NCBI RefSeq assembly: GCF_013423785.1
Contig: NZ_CP058952.1
Location: forward strand, 1-64,000
Origin: Chitinibacter fontanus
GTDB taxonomy: Bacteria > Pseudomonadota > Gammaproteobacteria > Burkholderiales > Chitinibacteraceae
DNA length: 64,000 nucleotides
Direction: 5' to 3'
Below the pieces are notes generated by a model. The model saw only the letters and a list, made by a program, of their open reading frames with translations. It ran no database searches and was not told the origin of the DNA. The position numbers and the translations under genes are program-made. The first letter of the stretch is position 1, and each line of letters starts with the position of its first letter. Below are positions 1-8,447 of the stretch, piece after piece.

Positions 1-2448
1 ATGACAACCCCATGCTTTCACTGCGGCAGTGCCTGCCCTGATCCAGCCGAATTTACTATTCAATACCGTGAGCATACCGAGCCCGCCTGCTGTGCCGGCT
101 GTAAAGCGGTTGCTGACACCATTTTGGCGAGTGGGCTAGAAAGCTATTATGCACAACGTACCGAAAGTGCCAGCCGTACAGAACCGCTCCCCAAAGAAAT
201 CCGGGAACAGTTGCAGCATTACGATGATGCATTGTTGCAAAGCGACTTTGTACACCACATTTCAGATGATATCCGCGAGGCTGCCTTAATCCTTGAGGGC
301 ATTACCTGTGCTGCATGCATCTGGCTGAACGAGCAACATCTGTCACAACTGAAAGGGGTGATATCTGTATCAATCAACTACAGCACACACCGAGCTCGTG
401 TGCGCTGGGATGATCAGCAAGTCAAGCTAACGACCATACTGCAACATATCACCGCAATCGGCTATCGTGCCCACCCCTACGATCACGAACGCAATGAAGC
501 GCAATGGCAATCCCAGCGCAAAAGCGCTCTGTTACGCCTCTGGGTAGCCGGTCTCTCGATGATGCAAGTCATGATGTTTGTTGTGCCAATGTATATGGCG
601 CCAGACGGCGAGATCGAAGCGGTTTGGCTTAGCATGATGCACTGGGGCAGCGCGTTACTAACCTTGCCTGTTGTACTGTATTCATGCTGGCCGTTTTATC
701 AGAACAGTTGGCGCGAGCTAAAACACGGTCGTGCCAGCATGGACCTCCCCGTCAGCATTGGGGTTATTGCTGCATTCTGCGCCAGCACCTATTCACTCAT
801 CACAGGTCACGGTGAGATTTATTTCGATTCAGTGTCGATGTTTGTATTTTTACTGCTCGGCGGGCGCTATTTAGAATTTAAAGCTCGACGTCGGGCAGGT
901 GCAGCAGCTGAAATGCTGGTCAAGTTAATCCCAGCTTTTGCACACCAGCTTGAAGAGGACCAGACTTTAAGAGAAACACCTGTGCATCGCCTGGCGGTGG
1001 GCGATCGCATTCTAAGCAAAGCAGGAGAAACCATCGCGGTTGATGGAATCGTGCTTGAGGGTAGCAGTGAAGTCAACGAGGCCATGCTGAGCGGCGAAAG
1101 CCGCCCAATTAGCAAGCAGTCAGGTAGCCAGGTAATCGCAGGCAGCATGAACCTAATCTCGCCACTGACAATTGAAGTGAAATCAGTAGGCCATGACACC
1201 AGACTTGGTAGTATGGTACGTCTGCTTGATCAGTCATTACAGCAAAAACCACGTCTTGCCCAATTAGCAGACTGGGTGGCCGGATGGTTTGTGGTGGCAT
1301 TACTGATCATCGCCGCACTCTGCTATCTGTATTGGCACCTGCACGACCCCATACATGCCCTGCCCTATACTGTGGCAGTGCTGGTGATTTCCTGCCCATG
1401 CGCTCTTTCACTGGCAACCCCAGCGGCACTGACTGCAGTTACGGGGCATTTAGCACAATTAGGCGTGCTGGTTACGCGGGGAAACTGTGTTGAAAACCTT
1501 GCGAGCGTTACAGATATCGTGTTTGATAAAACTGGCACACTGACCTTTGGTGAGCCTCGCGTAGCACAACTTATTCCATTTAACTGCAGCTCAACGCATG
1601 CACTTCATATAGCCAATTTGCTCGAACAACAATCAGAGCATCCTATTGCAAAAGCTTTTAAATCCAGCGACACAACAATCGCCACGGAATCCTGCAGCAA
1701 AATTGTCAAAGAATTCAAAAACCATCCGGGCGGCGGCATTACAGGAACAATAGACAATGCGCAGTACTGGCTCGGCTCAGCAGGCTTTATCCTCGGCGAA
1801 CTAGGACATGAAATCCCCACCTCTCCCACCCAAGATGCAATTGGGAGCACTATTTACTTGGCCGATCAGCAACAGGTTCTGGCCGCTTATATACTAAGCG
1901 ATCAGATTCGCCCAGAGGCATACAACCTCGTCAAACAATTGACCAATCAGCGCTACCGATTACACTTAGTATCTGGTGATGAGCTACGCATCGTCCGCCA
2001 TGTTGCTAAACAACTGGGCATTGAACACTATCAGGCGAGCTCAACCCCAGAAGCCAAAGTCACCTACATTCGCCAACTACAAGCACAAGGCAGACAGGTC
2101 TTGATGCTTGGTGACGGAGTAAACGATGCACCTGTATTGGCACTGGCCAATGTGTCGATCGCCATGGGAGGTGGCGTCGACATTGCTCAAGCTGCTGGCG
2201 ATATGATTTTGCTGAACAATCAGCTCAACGCCCTTCCGCACGCAGTTGAGCTTGCAAAACGGTGCAGAAAAATCATCCGGCAAAATCTTGCATGGGCACT
2301 AAGTTACAATCTAGCAGCGCTACCTGTTGCATTACTTGGTTGGGTAACCCCATGGTTAGCAAGCTTAGGCATGGCACTGAGCTCACTACTCGTTATGGCA
2401 AATGCGCTGCGCTTACTTCGCAACAAAAAACCACAAAAAACTGAATAA
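1..2448 (+). CDS. ccoI: Copper-translocating P-type ATPase for cbb3 oxidase assembly (CcoI/FixI)
   Basis: This 815-aa P1B-type ATPase probably moves Cu(I) across the inner membrane for the CuB centre of cbb3 oxidase. The N-terminus has a Cys-rich segment (CFHCGSACP, then CCAGC near residue 31), typical of the CcoI/FixI branch. A heavy-metal-associated domain follows with CAAC at C103/C106. The core shows the membrane CPC motif at 465-467, the phosphorylated Asp in DKTGTLT (D509), an SEHP motif and GDGVND at 704-709. ccoS starts 5 bases downstream and ccoNOQP follows, which separates it from the CopA-type pump at 14.7 kb. The ORF opens at base 1, so its ribosome binding site is not visible and an upstream start cannot be excluded. 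Confidence 0.93.
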   Translation: MTTPCFHCGSACPDPAEFTIQYREHTEPACCAGCKAVADTILASGLESYYAQRTESASRTEPLPKEIREQLQHYDDALLQSDFVHHISDDIREAALILEGITCAACIWLNEQHLSQLKGVISVSINYSTHRARVRWDDQQVKLTTILQHITAIGYRAHPYDHERNEAQWQSQRKSALLRLWVAGLSMMQVMMFVVPMYMAPDGEIEAVWLSMMHWGSALLTLPVVLYSCWPFYQNSWRELKHGRASMDLPVSIGVIAAFCASTYSLITGHGEIYFDSVSMFVFLLLGGRYLEFKARRRAGAAAEMLVKLIPAFAHQLEEDQTLRETPVHRLAVGDRILSKAGETIAVDGIVLEGSSEVNEAMLSGESRPISKQSGSQVIAGSMNLISPLTIEVKSVGHDTRLGSMVRLLDQSLQQKPRLAQLADWVAGWFVVALLIIAALCYLYWHLHDPIHALPYTVAVLVISCPCALSLATPAALTAVTGHLAQLGVLVTRGNCVENLASVTDIVFDKTGTLTFGEPRVAQLIPFNCSSTHALHIANLLEQQSEHPIAKAFKSSDTTIATESCSKIVKEFKNHPGGGITGTIDNAQYWLGSAGFILGELGHEIPTSPTQDAIGSTIYLADQQQVLAAYILSDQIRPEAYNLVKQLTNQRYRLHLVSGDELRIVRHVAKQLGIEHYQASSTPEAKVTYIRQLQAQGRQVLMLGDGVNDAPVLALANVSIAMGGGVDIAQAAGDMILLNNQLNALPHAVELAKRCRKIIRQNLAWALSYNLAALPVALLGWVTPWLASLGMALSSLLVMANALRLLRNKKPQKTE

Positions 2449-2453
2449 AATCA

Positions 2454-2648
2454 ATGGAAAGTCTTTATTTACTTATTCCAATGTCACTTTTAATTGCCCT
2501 AGGAATTGGCGTGATATTTTGGTGGTTTATTCGCAGCGGTCAAAGCGATGATTTAGAAGGTCCCGCCTGGCGCATTTTGCAGGATGATGACGCAATTCGT
2601 AGCAAACCAAGCAATGCAAATGACATAAACGAAAAAAACCCTGACTGA
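2454..2648 (+). CDS. ccoS: Cbb3-type oxidase assembly protein CcoS
   Basis: A 64-aa single-pass membrane protein with one hydrophobic helix at about residues 5-26, followed by the family-typical short acidic stretch and GPAWRIL. CcoS is known to be needed for inserting cofactors into CcoN. It begins 5 bases after ccoI and is evidently cotranscribed with it. The C-terminal 20 residues are polar and probably disordered. Size, topology and neighbours all agree with the family. Confidence 0.9.
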   Translation: MESLYLLIPMSLLIALGIGVIFWWFIRSGQSDDLEGPAWRILQDDDAIRSKPSNANDINEKNPD

Positions 2649-2693
2649 GCACAGACAAAGCGGTAAAATAACCAAGATTGCCGATGGTTCTAC

Positions 2694-2735
2694 TTGATAT
2701 CCATCAAGAAACAAAGCAGCAAGTCTGCGTATAGT
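2694..2735 (+). promoter_or_regulatory. FNR/ANR-type anaerobic promoter of ccoNOQP
   Basis: TTGATATCCATCAA at 2694-2707 is a perfect match to the FNR/ANR consensus TTGATNNNNATCAA. A TATAGT -10 hexamer lies at 2730-2735. This puts the box centre (2700.5) about 41.5 bases before a start near 2742, the standard geometry of a class II FNR-activated promoter. Low-oxygen induction of ccoNOQP is therefore expected. The leader of about 150 nt up to ccoN is long. Confidence 0.88.
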
Positions 2736-2759
2736 CCAGTAGGCACTTTTGTACCTAAT

Positions 2760-2779
2760 CTGGGGGTGCTCTCCCCCAG
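2760..2779 (+). other. Stem-loop in the ccoN leader
   Basis: Two 7-base arms, CTGGGGG and CCCCCAG, flank a 6-base loop in the leader between the FNR promoter and ccoN. No T-run follows, so it is not an obvious terminator. It could stabilise the mRNA or affect translation. A TTTGTAGTA motif lies just downstream at 2799-2807. Confidence 0.55.
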
Positions 2780-2894
2780 AGGAATTAAACCCGCAATATT
2801 TGTAGTAAAGAATATATGTGGCGTTTGATTCTATTTTTCAATACTTTATTTTAATTTTAATTCCAAGCAGTTGGAGATCAATCGGAGCGCTGTA

Positions 2895-4316
2895 ATGGAA
2901 AACCAAGCCACATACAATTACAAAGTGGTGCGGCAATTTGCCATCATGACGGTCGTCTGGGGCATTGTCGGCATGCTGGTTGGCGTAATTTGCGCCGCCC
3001 AAATGTACTGGCCAGAATTAAACATCGGGCCTTATTTTCACTTTGGTCGCCTGCGTCCACTACATACTAATGCTGTTATTTTTGCATTCGGTGGTTGTGC
3101 GTTGTTCGCGACGTCTTACTACGTTGTACAAAGAACCTGTAATGTACGCCTGATCAGCGACAAGCTCGCCGGATTTACCTTCTGGGGCTGGCAGCTAGTC
3201 ATTTTGCTAGCGGCAATCACCCTGCCCCTGGGCTACACCAGCGGCAAGGAATATGCCGAACTGGAATGGCCAATTGATATTCTGATCACTGTCATTTGGG
3301 TTGCTTACGCAATTGTATTCTTTGGCACAATCGCGATTCGCAAAGTAAAACATATCTATGTGGCGAACTGGTTCTACGGCGCATTCATTCTTGCGGTAGC
3401 ACTACTACACCTGGTTAATAGCGCTGCAATGCCTGTAACGGCAATGAAGTCTTATTCTGCCTACTCTGGCGCAGTAGATGCCATGGTGCAATGGTGGTAC
3501 GGCCACAACGCCGTGGGCTTCTTCCTGACTGCTGCCTTCTTGGGCATGATGTATTACTTCATTCCAAAACAGGCTGGCCGTCCGGTTTACTCATATCGCC
3601 TATCCGTCGTGCACTTCTGGGCGCTGATCTTCACTTATATGTGGGCCGGCCCGCACCACCTGCACTACACCGCCCTGCCTGATTGGACTCAATCACTTGG
3701 CATGGTGTTCTCTCTGATTCTGCTGGCACCAAGCTGGGGCGGCATGATCAACGGCATCATGACGCTGTCTGGCGCATGGCACAAACTGCGCACAGATCCA
3801 ATCCTGAAGTTCATGGTAACTGCGCTGTCGTTCTACGGCATGTCTACCTTTGAAGGCCCGATGATGGCCATCAAATCAGTGAATGCACTGAGCCATTACA
3901 CAGACTGGACTGTCGGCCATGTACACTCTGGCGCACTGGGCTGGGTAGCAATGATCTCTATCGGTTCTATCTACTACCTGATTCCACGCCTATTTGGCCG
4001 CGAACAAATGTGGTCAGTGAAATTGATTGAAGTTCACTTCTGGATTGCGACCTTGGGCGTAGTACTTTACATCGCTTCAATGTGGATTTCTGGGGTAACT
4101 CAAGGCTTGATGTGGCGCGCAATCAATGCAGACGGCACTTTGACCTATGCATTTATTGATGCAGTGAAAGCATCGTACCCTTACTACTTCATCCGCTTCT
4201 TGGGCGGCCTGATGTACCTATCAGGCATGATCTTGATGTTGTACAACGTACTGAGAACTGTATTCGATGGCAAAGCTGTTGATGCAAAAATCCCAGCCGT
4301 TGCAACACACGCCTGA
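2895..4316 (+). CDS. ccoN: Cbb3-type cytochrome c oxidase subunit I (CcoN)
   Basis: The catalytic haem-copper subunit of the high-affinity cbb3 terminal oxidase, 473 aa with about 12 membrane helices. Family-typical segments include [11 protein letters not shown] near the N-terminus (haem-ligand His), [11 protein letters not shown], the paired His in [15 protein letters not shown] (copper ligands) and [11 protein letters not shown] (haem ligands). I chose the ATG at 2895 because CGGAG sits 7 bases upstream. An in-frame TTG at 2871 would add eight residues and has no better support. It is first of four tightly spaced genes under the FNR-type promoter. Confidence 0.96.
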   Translation: MENQATYNYKVVRQFAIMTVVWGIVGMLVGVICAAQMYWPELNIGPYFHFGRLRPLHTNAVIFAFGGCALFATSYYVVQRTCNVRLISDKLAGFTFWGWQLVILLAAITLPLGYTSGKEYAELEWPIDILITVIWVAYAIVFFGTIAIRKVKHIYVANWFYGAFILAVALLHLVNSAAMPVTAMKSYSAYSGAVDAMVQWWYGHNAVGFFLTAAFLGMMYYFIPKQAGRPVYSYRLSVVHFWALIFTYMWAGPHHLHYTALPDWTQSLGMVFSLILLAPSWGGMINGIMTLSGAWHKLRTDPILKFMVTALSFYGMSTFEGPMMAIKSVNALSHYTDWTVGHVHSGALGWVAMISIGSIYYLIPRLFGREQMWSVKLIEVHFWIATLGVVLYIASMWISGVTQGLMWRAINADGTLTYAFIDAVKASYPYYFIRFLGGLMYLSGMILMLYNVLRTVFDGKAVDAKIPAVATHA

Positions 4317-4336
4317 TTTGGGAAGGATAAATAACA

Positions 4337-4951
4337 ATGAATAAAATTCAGAAACTGATTGAGGAAAATGTAGCGGCTCTCGTAATCTTGACGCTAATCA
4401 CCATTAGCGTCGCAATGATGGTTGAGATTCTGCCGCTCATGTTTAGCAAATCGGTCACACAACCCATTGCTGGGGTTAAACCCTACAGTGCACTGCGCCT
4501 AGAAGGCCGCGACATCTACATTCGCGAAGGCTGCTACAACTGCCACTCGCAAATGATTCGCCCTTTCCGCTCAGAAACTGAACGCTATGGCCACTACTCT
4601 GTTGCAGGCGAGTCAGTGTATGACCATCCATTTCAATGGGGCTCAAAACGCACCGGACCAGATCTGGCACGCGTTGGTGGTCGCTACTCGGATGAATGGC
4701 ATCGCGCGCATTTGATGAACCCACGTGACGTGGTGCCAGAGTCAAATATGCCTGCCTTCTCATGGCTTGCAGTTAACACGATTGACCCGACAGTAACCCC
4801 GAAAAAAATGGCAGCCTTGCGTAAACTGGGCGTTCCATACACGGATGCGGACATTGCCAATGCAAGCAAAGAAGTAGAAGGCAAAACTGAGATGGAAGCA
4901 GTTATTGCCTACCTACAAGGCCTTGGTCTCGCACTGAAAAACAAAAGGTAA
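4337..4951 (+). CDS. ccoO: Cbb3-type cytochrome c oxidase subunit II, mono-haem (CcoO)
   Basis: A 204-aa membrane-anchored c-type cytochrome. One N-terminal helix lies at about 12-38. The haem site CYNCH is at C66/C69/H70, followed by the family signature [13 protein letters not shown] and a later Met ligand in ESNMPAF. It passes electrons from CcoP to CcoN on the periplasmic side. An AAGGA ribosome binding site precedes the ATG, 20 bases after ccoN. Confidence 0.96.
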   Translation: MNKIQKLIEENVAALVILTLITISVAMMVEILPLMFSKSVTQPIAGVKPYSALRLEGRDIYIREGCYNCHSQMIRPFRSETERYGHYSVAGESVYDHPFQWGSKRTGPDLARVGGRYSDEWHRAHLMNPRDVVPESNMPAFSWLAVNTIDPTVTPKKMAALRKLGVPYTDADIANASKEVEGKTEMEAVIAYLQGLGLALKNKR

Positions 4952-4956
4952 GCACG

Positions 4957-5124
4957 ATGGACTTGCAGAACGAAGTTCGGATCATTGTGACTGTATTGGG
5001 ATTCATTTTGTTTGTTGTTCTATGCGTTTGGGCATACAGCAAAAACACCAAGCAACACTTTGAAGAGGCCGCACAACAACCGTTCCTCGACGATGATTTA
5101 CCATCGTCGGGCAAGCAGTCCTGA
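4957..5124 (+). CDS. ccoQ: Cbb3-type oxidase small subunit CcoQ
   Basis: A 55-codon ORF between ccoO and ccoP, starting at ATG 4957 and ending in TGA 5122-5124. The product begins MDLQNEVRIIVTV, has one membrane helix at about 8-27 (ending LCVWAYS) and an acidic tail EEAAQQPFLDDD. This is the standard CcoQ/FixQ architecture and position. CcoQ is known to stabilise the oxidase complex. It is easily missed because of its size. Confidence 0.9.
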   Translation: MDLQNEVRIIVTVLGFILFVVLCVWAYSKNTKQHFEEAAQQPFLDDDLPSSGKQS

Positions 5125-5145
5125 TCGGCTAACGGAGAATAGAGA

Positions 5146-6057
5146 ATGACAGACTTTACTAGCGGTTTCTGGGGCTACTTTATTGCCGCAGTGTCGATTT
5201 TAGGCATCTTCTTCTGCGCGTATTTATTGCTAACGCAAATGAAAATTAAGCTTAAAAAAGGCGAGAAAGCACAGGTTACTGGTCACAAATGGGACGGCGA
5301 CTTGGAAGAGTATAACAACCCTCTGCCTGGCTGGTGGGTTGGCATGTTTGCCGGCACAATCATTTTTGCGCTAGGCTATTTGTGGCTCTACCCTGGCCTA
5401 GTTGTTTTGGGCAACGCCAAGGGTTGGTCACAAGAAGGTCAGCACAAAGAAGAAGTCGCCAAGGCAGATGCCAAATATCAGGCACTGTACGATAAATATC
5501 TTGCGATGCCGATTCCTGCTCTTGCTCAAAACCAAGAAGCCAATGATATGGGCAAACGTCTATTCCAGACTTATTGCGTGCAATGTCATGGCTCTGATGC
5601 TCGCGGCGCAAAAGGCTTCCCAAATCTGACTGATGGCGACTGGCTGTATGGCGGCACACCTGAGAAAATTCAGGAAACACTCAACAAAGGCCGTCATGGT
5701 CAAATGCCCGCGTTCGGCGCAGCATTTGGTGAAGAAAAAGTTCGTGATGTTGCCAATTATGTTTTGAAAATCTCTGGCAGCGCGGCATTTAACGATGTAC
5801 GTGCAACTCGCGGAGCTGAAACCTTCAAACAAGTATGCGTGGCTTGTCATGGAGCGGAAGGCAAAGGCAATCAAGACATTGGTGCACCAAATTTAACCGA
5901 CAAAATCTGGTTGTATGGTGGTTCCGAAGCAACCATCGTTGAAACAGTCACCAATGGACGTGCAAACGTAATGCCAGCTTGGAAGGAATTCTTGGGCGAC
6001 GGCAAAGTTCACTTGCTTGCGGCATATGTGTACAGCCTAAATCAAGATAAAAAGTAA
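5146..6057 (+). CDS. ccoP: Cbb3-type cytochrome c oxidase subunit III, di-haem (CcoP)
   Basis: A 303-aa di-haem cytochrome c. Two N-terminal membrane helices (about 9-30 and 63-84) flank a cytoplasmic loop with the family motif KWDGDLEEYNNPLPGWW. Haem sites are CVQCH (C144/C147/H148) and CVACH (C231/C234/H235), with axial Met candidates in GQMPAF and NVMPAW. It receives electrons for the oxidase. GGAG lies about 9 bases upstream of the ATG. A terminator begins 20 bases after the stop. Confidence 0.96.
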   Translation: MTDFTSGFWGYFIAAVSILGIFFCAYLLLTQMKIKLKKGEKAQVTGHKWDGDLEEYNNPLPGWWVGMFAGTIIFALGYLWLYPGLVVLGNAKGWSQEGQHKEEVAKADAKYQALYDKYLAMPIPALAQNQEANDMGKRLFQTYCVQCHGSDARGAKGFPNLTDGDWLYGGTPEKIQETLNKGRHGQMPAFGAAFGEEKVRDVANYVLKISGSAAFNDVRATRGAETFKQVCVACHGAEGKGNQDIGAPNLTDKIWLYGGSEATIVETVTNGRANVMPAWKEFLGDGKVHLLAAYVYSLNQDKK

Positions 6058-6077
6058 TTAGCTAAAAGTTACAGCTG

Positions 6078-6102
6078 CGGGCAGGGAAACCTGCCCGTTT
6101 TT
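6078..6102 (+). terminator. Rho-independent terminator after ccoP
   Basis: An 8-bp perfect GC-rich stem (CGGGCAGG / CCTGCCCG) closes a GAAA tetraloop and is followed by five T residues. It separates ccoNOQP from ccoG. Confidence 0.92.
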
Positions 6103-6161
6103 GTTACAGAGCCTTGATCACACAGACAGCTGTTTGATGAATGTTCTGATCGGAGCGAAAA

Positions 6162-7607
6162 ATGAGCCAAAAACTCAATGAAATTCCAGTTAACGTCGTG
6201 AACGTCAAAGAAGACGGGGAGCTAGAAGAAGTTCTACTCTATGCCGCTCATAAAAAAGTATATCCGCGCTGGATTAATGGCTTCTGGAATAAGTGGCGGA
6301 TTTTCTTTGTATTTGCCACACAACTGTTTTTTTACTGCGTACCATGGATTCAAATCAATGGTCGTCAGGCTCTCTTGTTCGATCTAGTACAACGCAAGTT
6401 CTACATTTTTGGTTTTGTTTTTTTACCGCAAGACTTTATCTATTTGACCGCCCTACTCCTGCTATCAGCGTTTGGACTTTTTGCATGGACCACTATTGGG
6501 GGTCGCCTATGGTGTGGTTATGCCTGCCCACAAACGGTTTATACCGAAATTTTTCTTTGGATAGAGAAATGGGTTGAGGGAGACCGCGCGGCACGCATCA
6601 AACTTGACAACGCACCGCTCTCAGCAAAGAAACTTCGCCTCAAAGCTACTAAACACAGCCTCTGGATTGTGTTTGCCCTCTGGACTGGCTTTACATTTGT
6701 CGGCTACTTCACCGCAATTCGCGACTTATGGGCGGAACTGATTATCCTTAGCGTGAGCGCTACCGAAGCATTCTGGATTTTATTCTATGGTTTTGCCACT
6801 TACGGCAATGCCGGCTGGCTGCGCGAGCAAGTTTGCAAATACATGTGCCCGTACGCACGCTTCCAAAGTGCCATGTTTGACGCAGACACACTGATTATTA
6901 GTTACGACCAAGAGCGCGGCGAGCAACGTGGTACGCGCAAGAAAGGCAGCGACTATAAAGCTCAAGGACTGGGTGATTGCATCGACTGTTCGATCTGCGT
7001 ACAAGTATGCCCCGTCGGTATTGATATTCGCAATGGACTGCAGTACGAATGCATTGGCTGTGCAGCCTGCATCGATGCCTGTGATGAAGTAATGGATAAA
7101 ATGAATTATCCACGCGGACTAATTCGCTACACCACTGAAAATGCGTTGGAGCATAAATACCCCGAAAAAGACATTGCTAAACAATTGAAACGTCCACGGG
7201 TAATTATGTATGCACTACTGCTGAGCCTGATTTTCGGGATAACCGTCTACTCGCTGATTAACCGTCAACCGATTAAAGTCAACATTCAGCGTGACCGCGT
7301 CGCGCTAGTGCGCGAGGTTGAAGATGGCTGGCTTGAAAACACATACCGCGTGCAGATTCAAAATGCGAGCGAGAAAGCGCACACCTACGTGATCAGTGCC
7401 GACGGGCTAACAGGCATCAAAGTTGAGGCAGAAGGCAAAGGGCGCTATCGTTTGGAACCAACGGCCACGACCGATGTCTCAGTACGATTGCAAGTTGCGC
7501 CTCAGCACGCCAAAGCTGGCAGCCACGAAGTTCATATCACGGTAAAATCACTGGATGATGCAAACATTCATGTGCGTGAAAAAGCCACATTTATTGGGAA
7601 AGATTGA
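6162..7607 (+). CDS. ccoG: Cbb3 oxidase accessory iron-sulfur protein CcoG (RdxA/FixG)
   Basis: A 481-aa membrane protein with about five helices and two ferredoxin-type 4Fe-4S motifs: C273/C276/C279-C283 and C297/C300/C303-C307. It also has the family motifs WCGYACPQ and CKYMCPYARFQ. The C-terminal 120 residues form the periplasmic Ig-like domain of the family. CcoG has been described as a cupric reductase supplying Cu(I) for cbb3 assembly. GGAG lies 8 bases before the ATG. It overlaps ccoH by one base. Confidence 0.95.
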   Translation: MSQKLNEIPVNVVNVKEDGELEEVLLYAAHKKVYPRWINGFWNKWRIFFVFATQLFFYCVPWIQINGRQALLFDLVQRKFYIFGFVFLPQDFIYLTALLLLSAFGLFAWTTIGGRLWCGYACPQTVYTEIFLWIEKWVEGDRAARIKLDNAPLSAKKLRLKATKHSLWIVFALWTGFTFVGYFTAIRDLWAELIILSVSATEAFWILFYGFATYGNAGWLREQVCKYMCPYARFQSAMFDADTLIISYDQERGEQRGTRKKGSDYKAQGLGDCIDCSICVQVCPVGIDIRNGLQYECIGCAACIDACDEVMDKMNYPRGLIRYTTENALEHKYPEKDIAKQLKRPRVIMYALLLSLIFGITVYSLINRQPIKVNIQRDRVALVREVEDGWLENTYRVQIQNASEKAHTYVISADGLTGIKVEAEGKGRYRLEPTATTDVSVRLQVAPQHAKAGSHEVHITVKSLDDANIHVREKATFIGKD

Positions 7608-8104
7608 TGCAATCAAAAGAAAATAAGCCTTGGTATAAGCACCCATTTGTTTGGCTGCTGATCGGCTTTCCGGCACTTGCCATTGTTTCTGGCATTCACA
7701 TGGCCTACCTTGCGTACACCAATAAAGATGGCTTAGTCAGTGATAGCTATTACAAAGATGGTCAACGTATCAACGAGCGCCTTGCGCTCGATAGCCAAGC
7801 GGCAAATCAAGGTCTAAACGCGCAAGTGATCCTCGGTGATGACCAGCAAAGCATCCGCATCATGCTAAACAAAGAAGTGAACGGGCCGCTAGAGCTGAAA
7901 TTATCTCATCCAACCCGGGTTGGCGTTGATCAAAGCCTGGAACTTCAAGCAATCGGCAATCGCATGTACGCGGGAAAGCTAGCCCACCCCTTAGCACTTG
8001 AGCGCTGGCAAATAGAACTAAGCGACCAGAAATCAACATGGCGTCTTGTAAAGGAATGGCAGGTATTGCCCGGAGAAGCAATTGAAATAAAGCCCCTGAA
8101 GTGA
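7607..8104 (+). CDS. ccoH: FixH/CcoH-family oxidase assembly protein
   Basis: A 165-aa protein with one N-terminal helix (about 14-34) and a periplasmic domain starting with the family hallmark SDSYYKDGQRINERLA. FixH/CcoH proteins act in cbb3 maturation, in contact with CcoI and the oxidase. I prefer ATG 7607, whose A is the last base of the ccoG stop (TGATG), over the TTG three bases earlier. The gene closes the locus just before a strong terminator. Confidence 0.88.
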   Translation: MQSKENKPWYKHPFVWLLIGFPALAIVSGIHMAYLAYTNKDGLVSDSYYKDGQRINERLALDSQAANQGLNAQVILGDDQQSIRIMLNKEVNGPLELKLSHPTRVGVDQSLELQAIGNRMYAGKLAHPLALERWQIELSDQKSTWRLVKEWQVLPGEAIEIKPLK

Positions 8105-8111
8105 TACCCAT

Positions 8112-8143
8112 AAAAAAGCCCCATCAGATGATGGGGCTTTTTT
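8112..8143. terminator. Bidirectional terminator between ccoH and the YjfB-like gene
   Basis: Stem GCCCCATC / GATGGGGC (8118-8125 and 8130-8137) with an AGAT loop, flanked by A6 on the left and T6 on the right. It can stop transcription from ccoH on the plus strand and from the convergent small gene on the minus strand. Confidence 0.92.
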
Positions 8144-8155
8144 ATGGCGCACCAC

Positions 8156-8341
8156 TTAAGCCTTTACATCCACATTCTGCCCAAGATTAGGTGGGTTATT
8201 CGTAGCAGAGACCTGCGGCAACGCATCCAACAAACTCAGCGTTGAATTTGCTTGAATATTAAGCGCCTTTTTCAACATCAACAATGGTGCAACATCTTGC
8301 GCGCTTGCATTGCTCGCTGCATTAACTAGTCCAGCATCCAT
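8156..8341 (-). CDS. YjfB-like small putative motility protein
   Basis: A 61-aa soluble protein starting MDAGLVNAAS. The pattern LKKALNIQANSTLSLLDALP, then NPPNLGQNVDVKA, matches the YjfB-like family, in which a conserved LKKALDIQ core is followed by a C-terminal P-LG-N-D motif. Members are annotated as putative motility proteins; no biochemical role is known to me. The ATG at 8341 has AAAGGAG five bases upstream, which rules out longer in-frame starts. motAB at 40-42 kb shows the organism is motile. Confidence 0.75.
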   Translation of the reverse strand: MDAGLVNAASNASAQDVAPLLMLKKALNIQANSTLSLLDALPQVSATNNPPNLGQNVDVKA

Positions 8342-8447
8342 AACTACTCCTTTCAGCAAGTACTTGCAGAACATCATACCCGCATCTGCGCAGATTTAGA
8401 TGCGCAATTGCCTCACTGCAAACAGATGCAGATGTTAAAATATCGGC

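Noticed and set aside
867..1199. Long antisense open frames inside ccoI, dnaE, fadN, tsf and other genes.
   Set aside because: They mirror the codon bias of real genes on the opposite strand, lack ribosome sites and encode low-complexity Ser/Arg-rich products.
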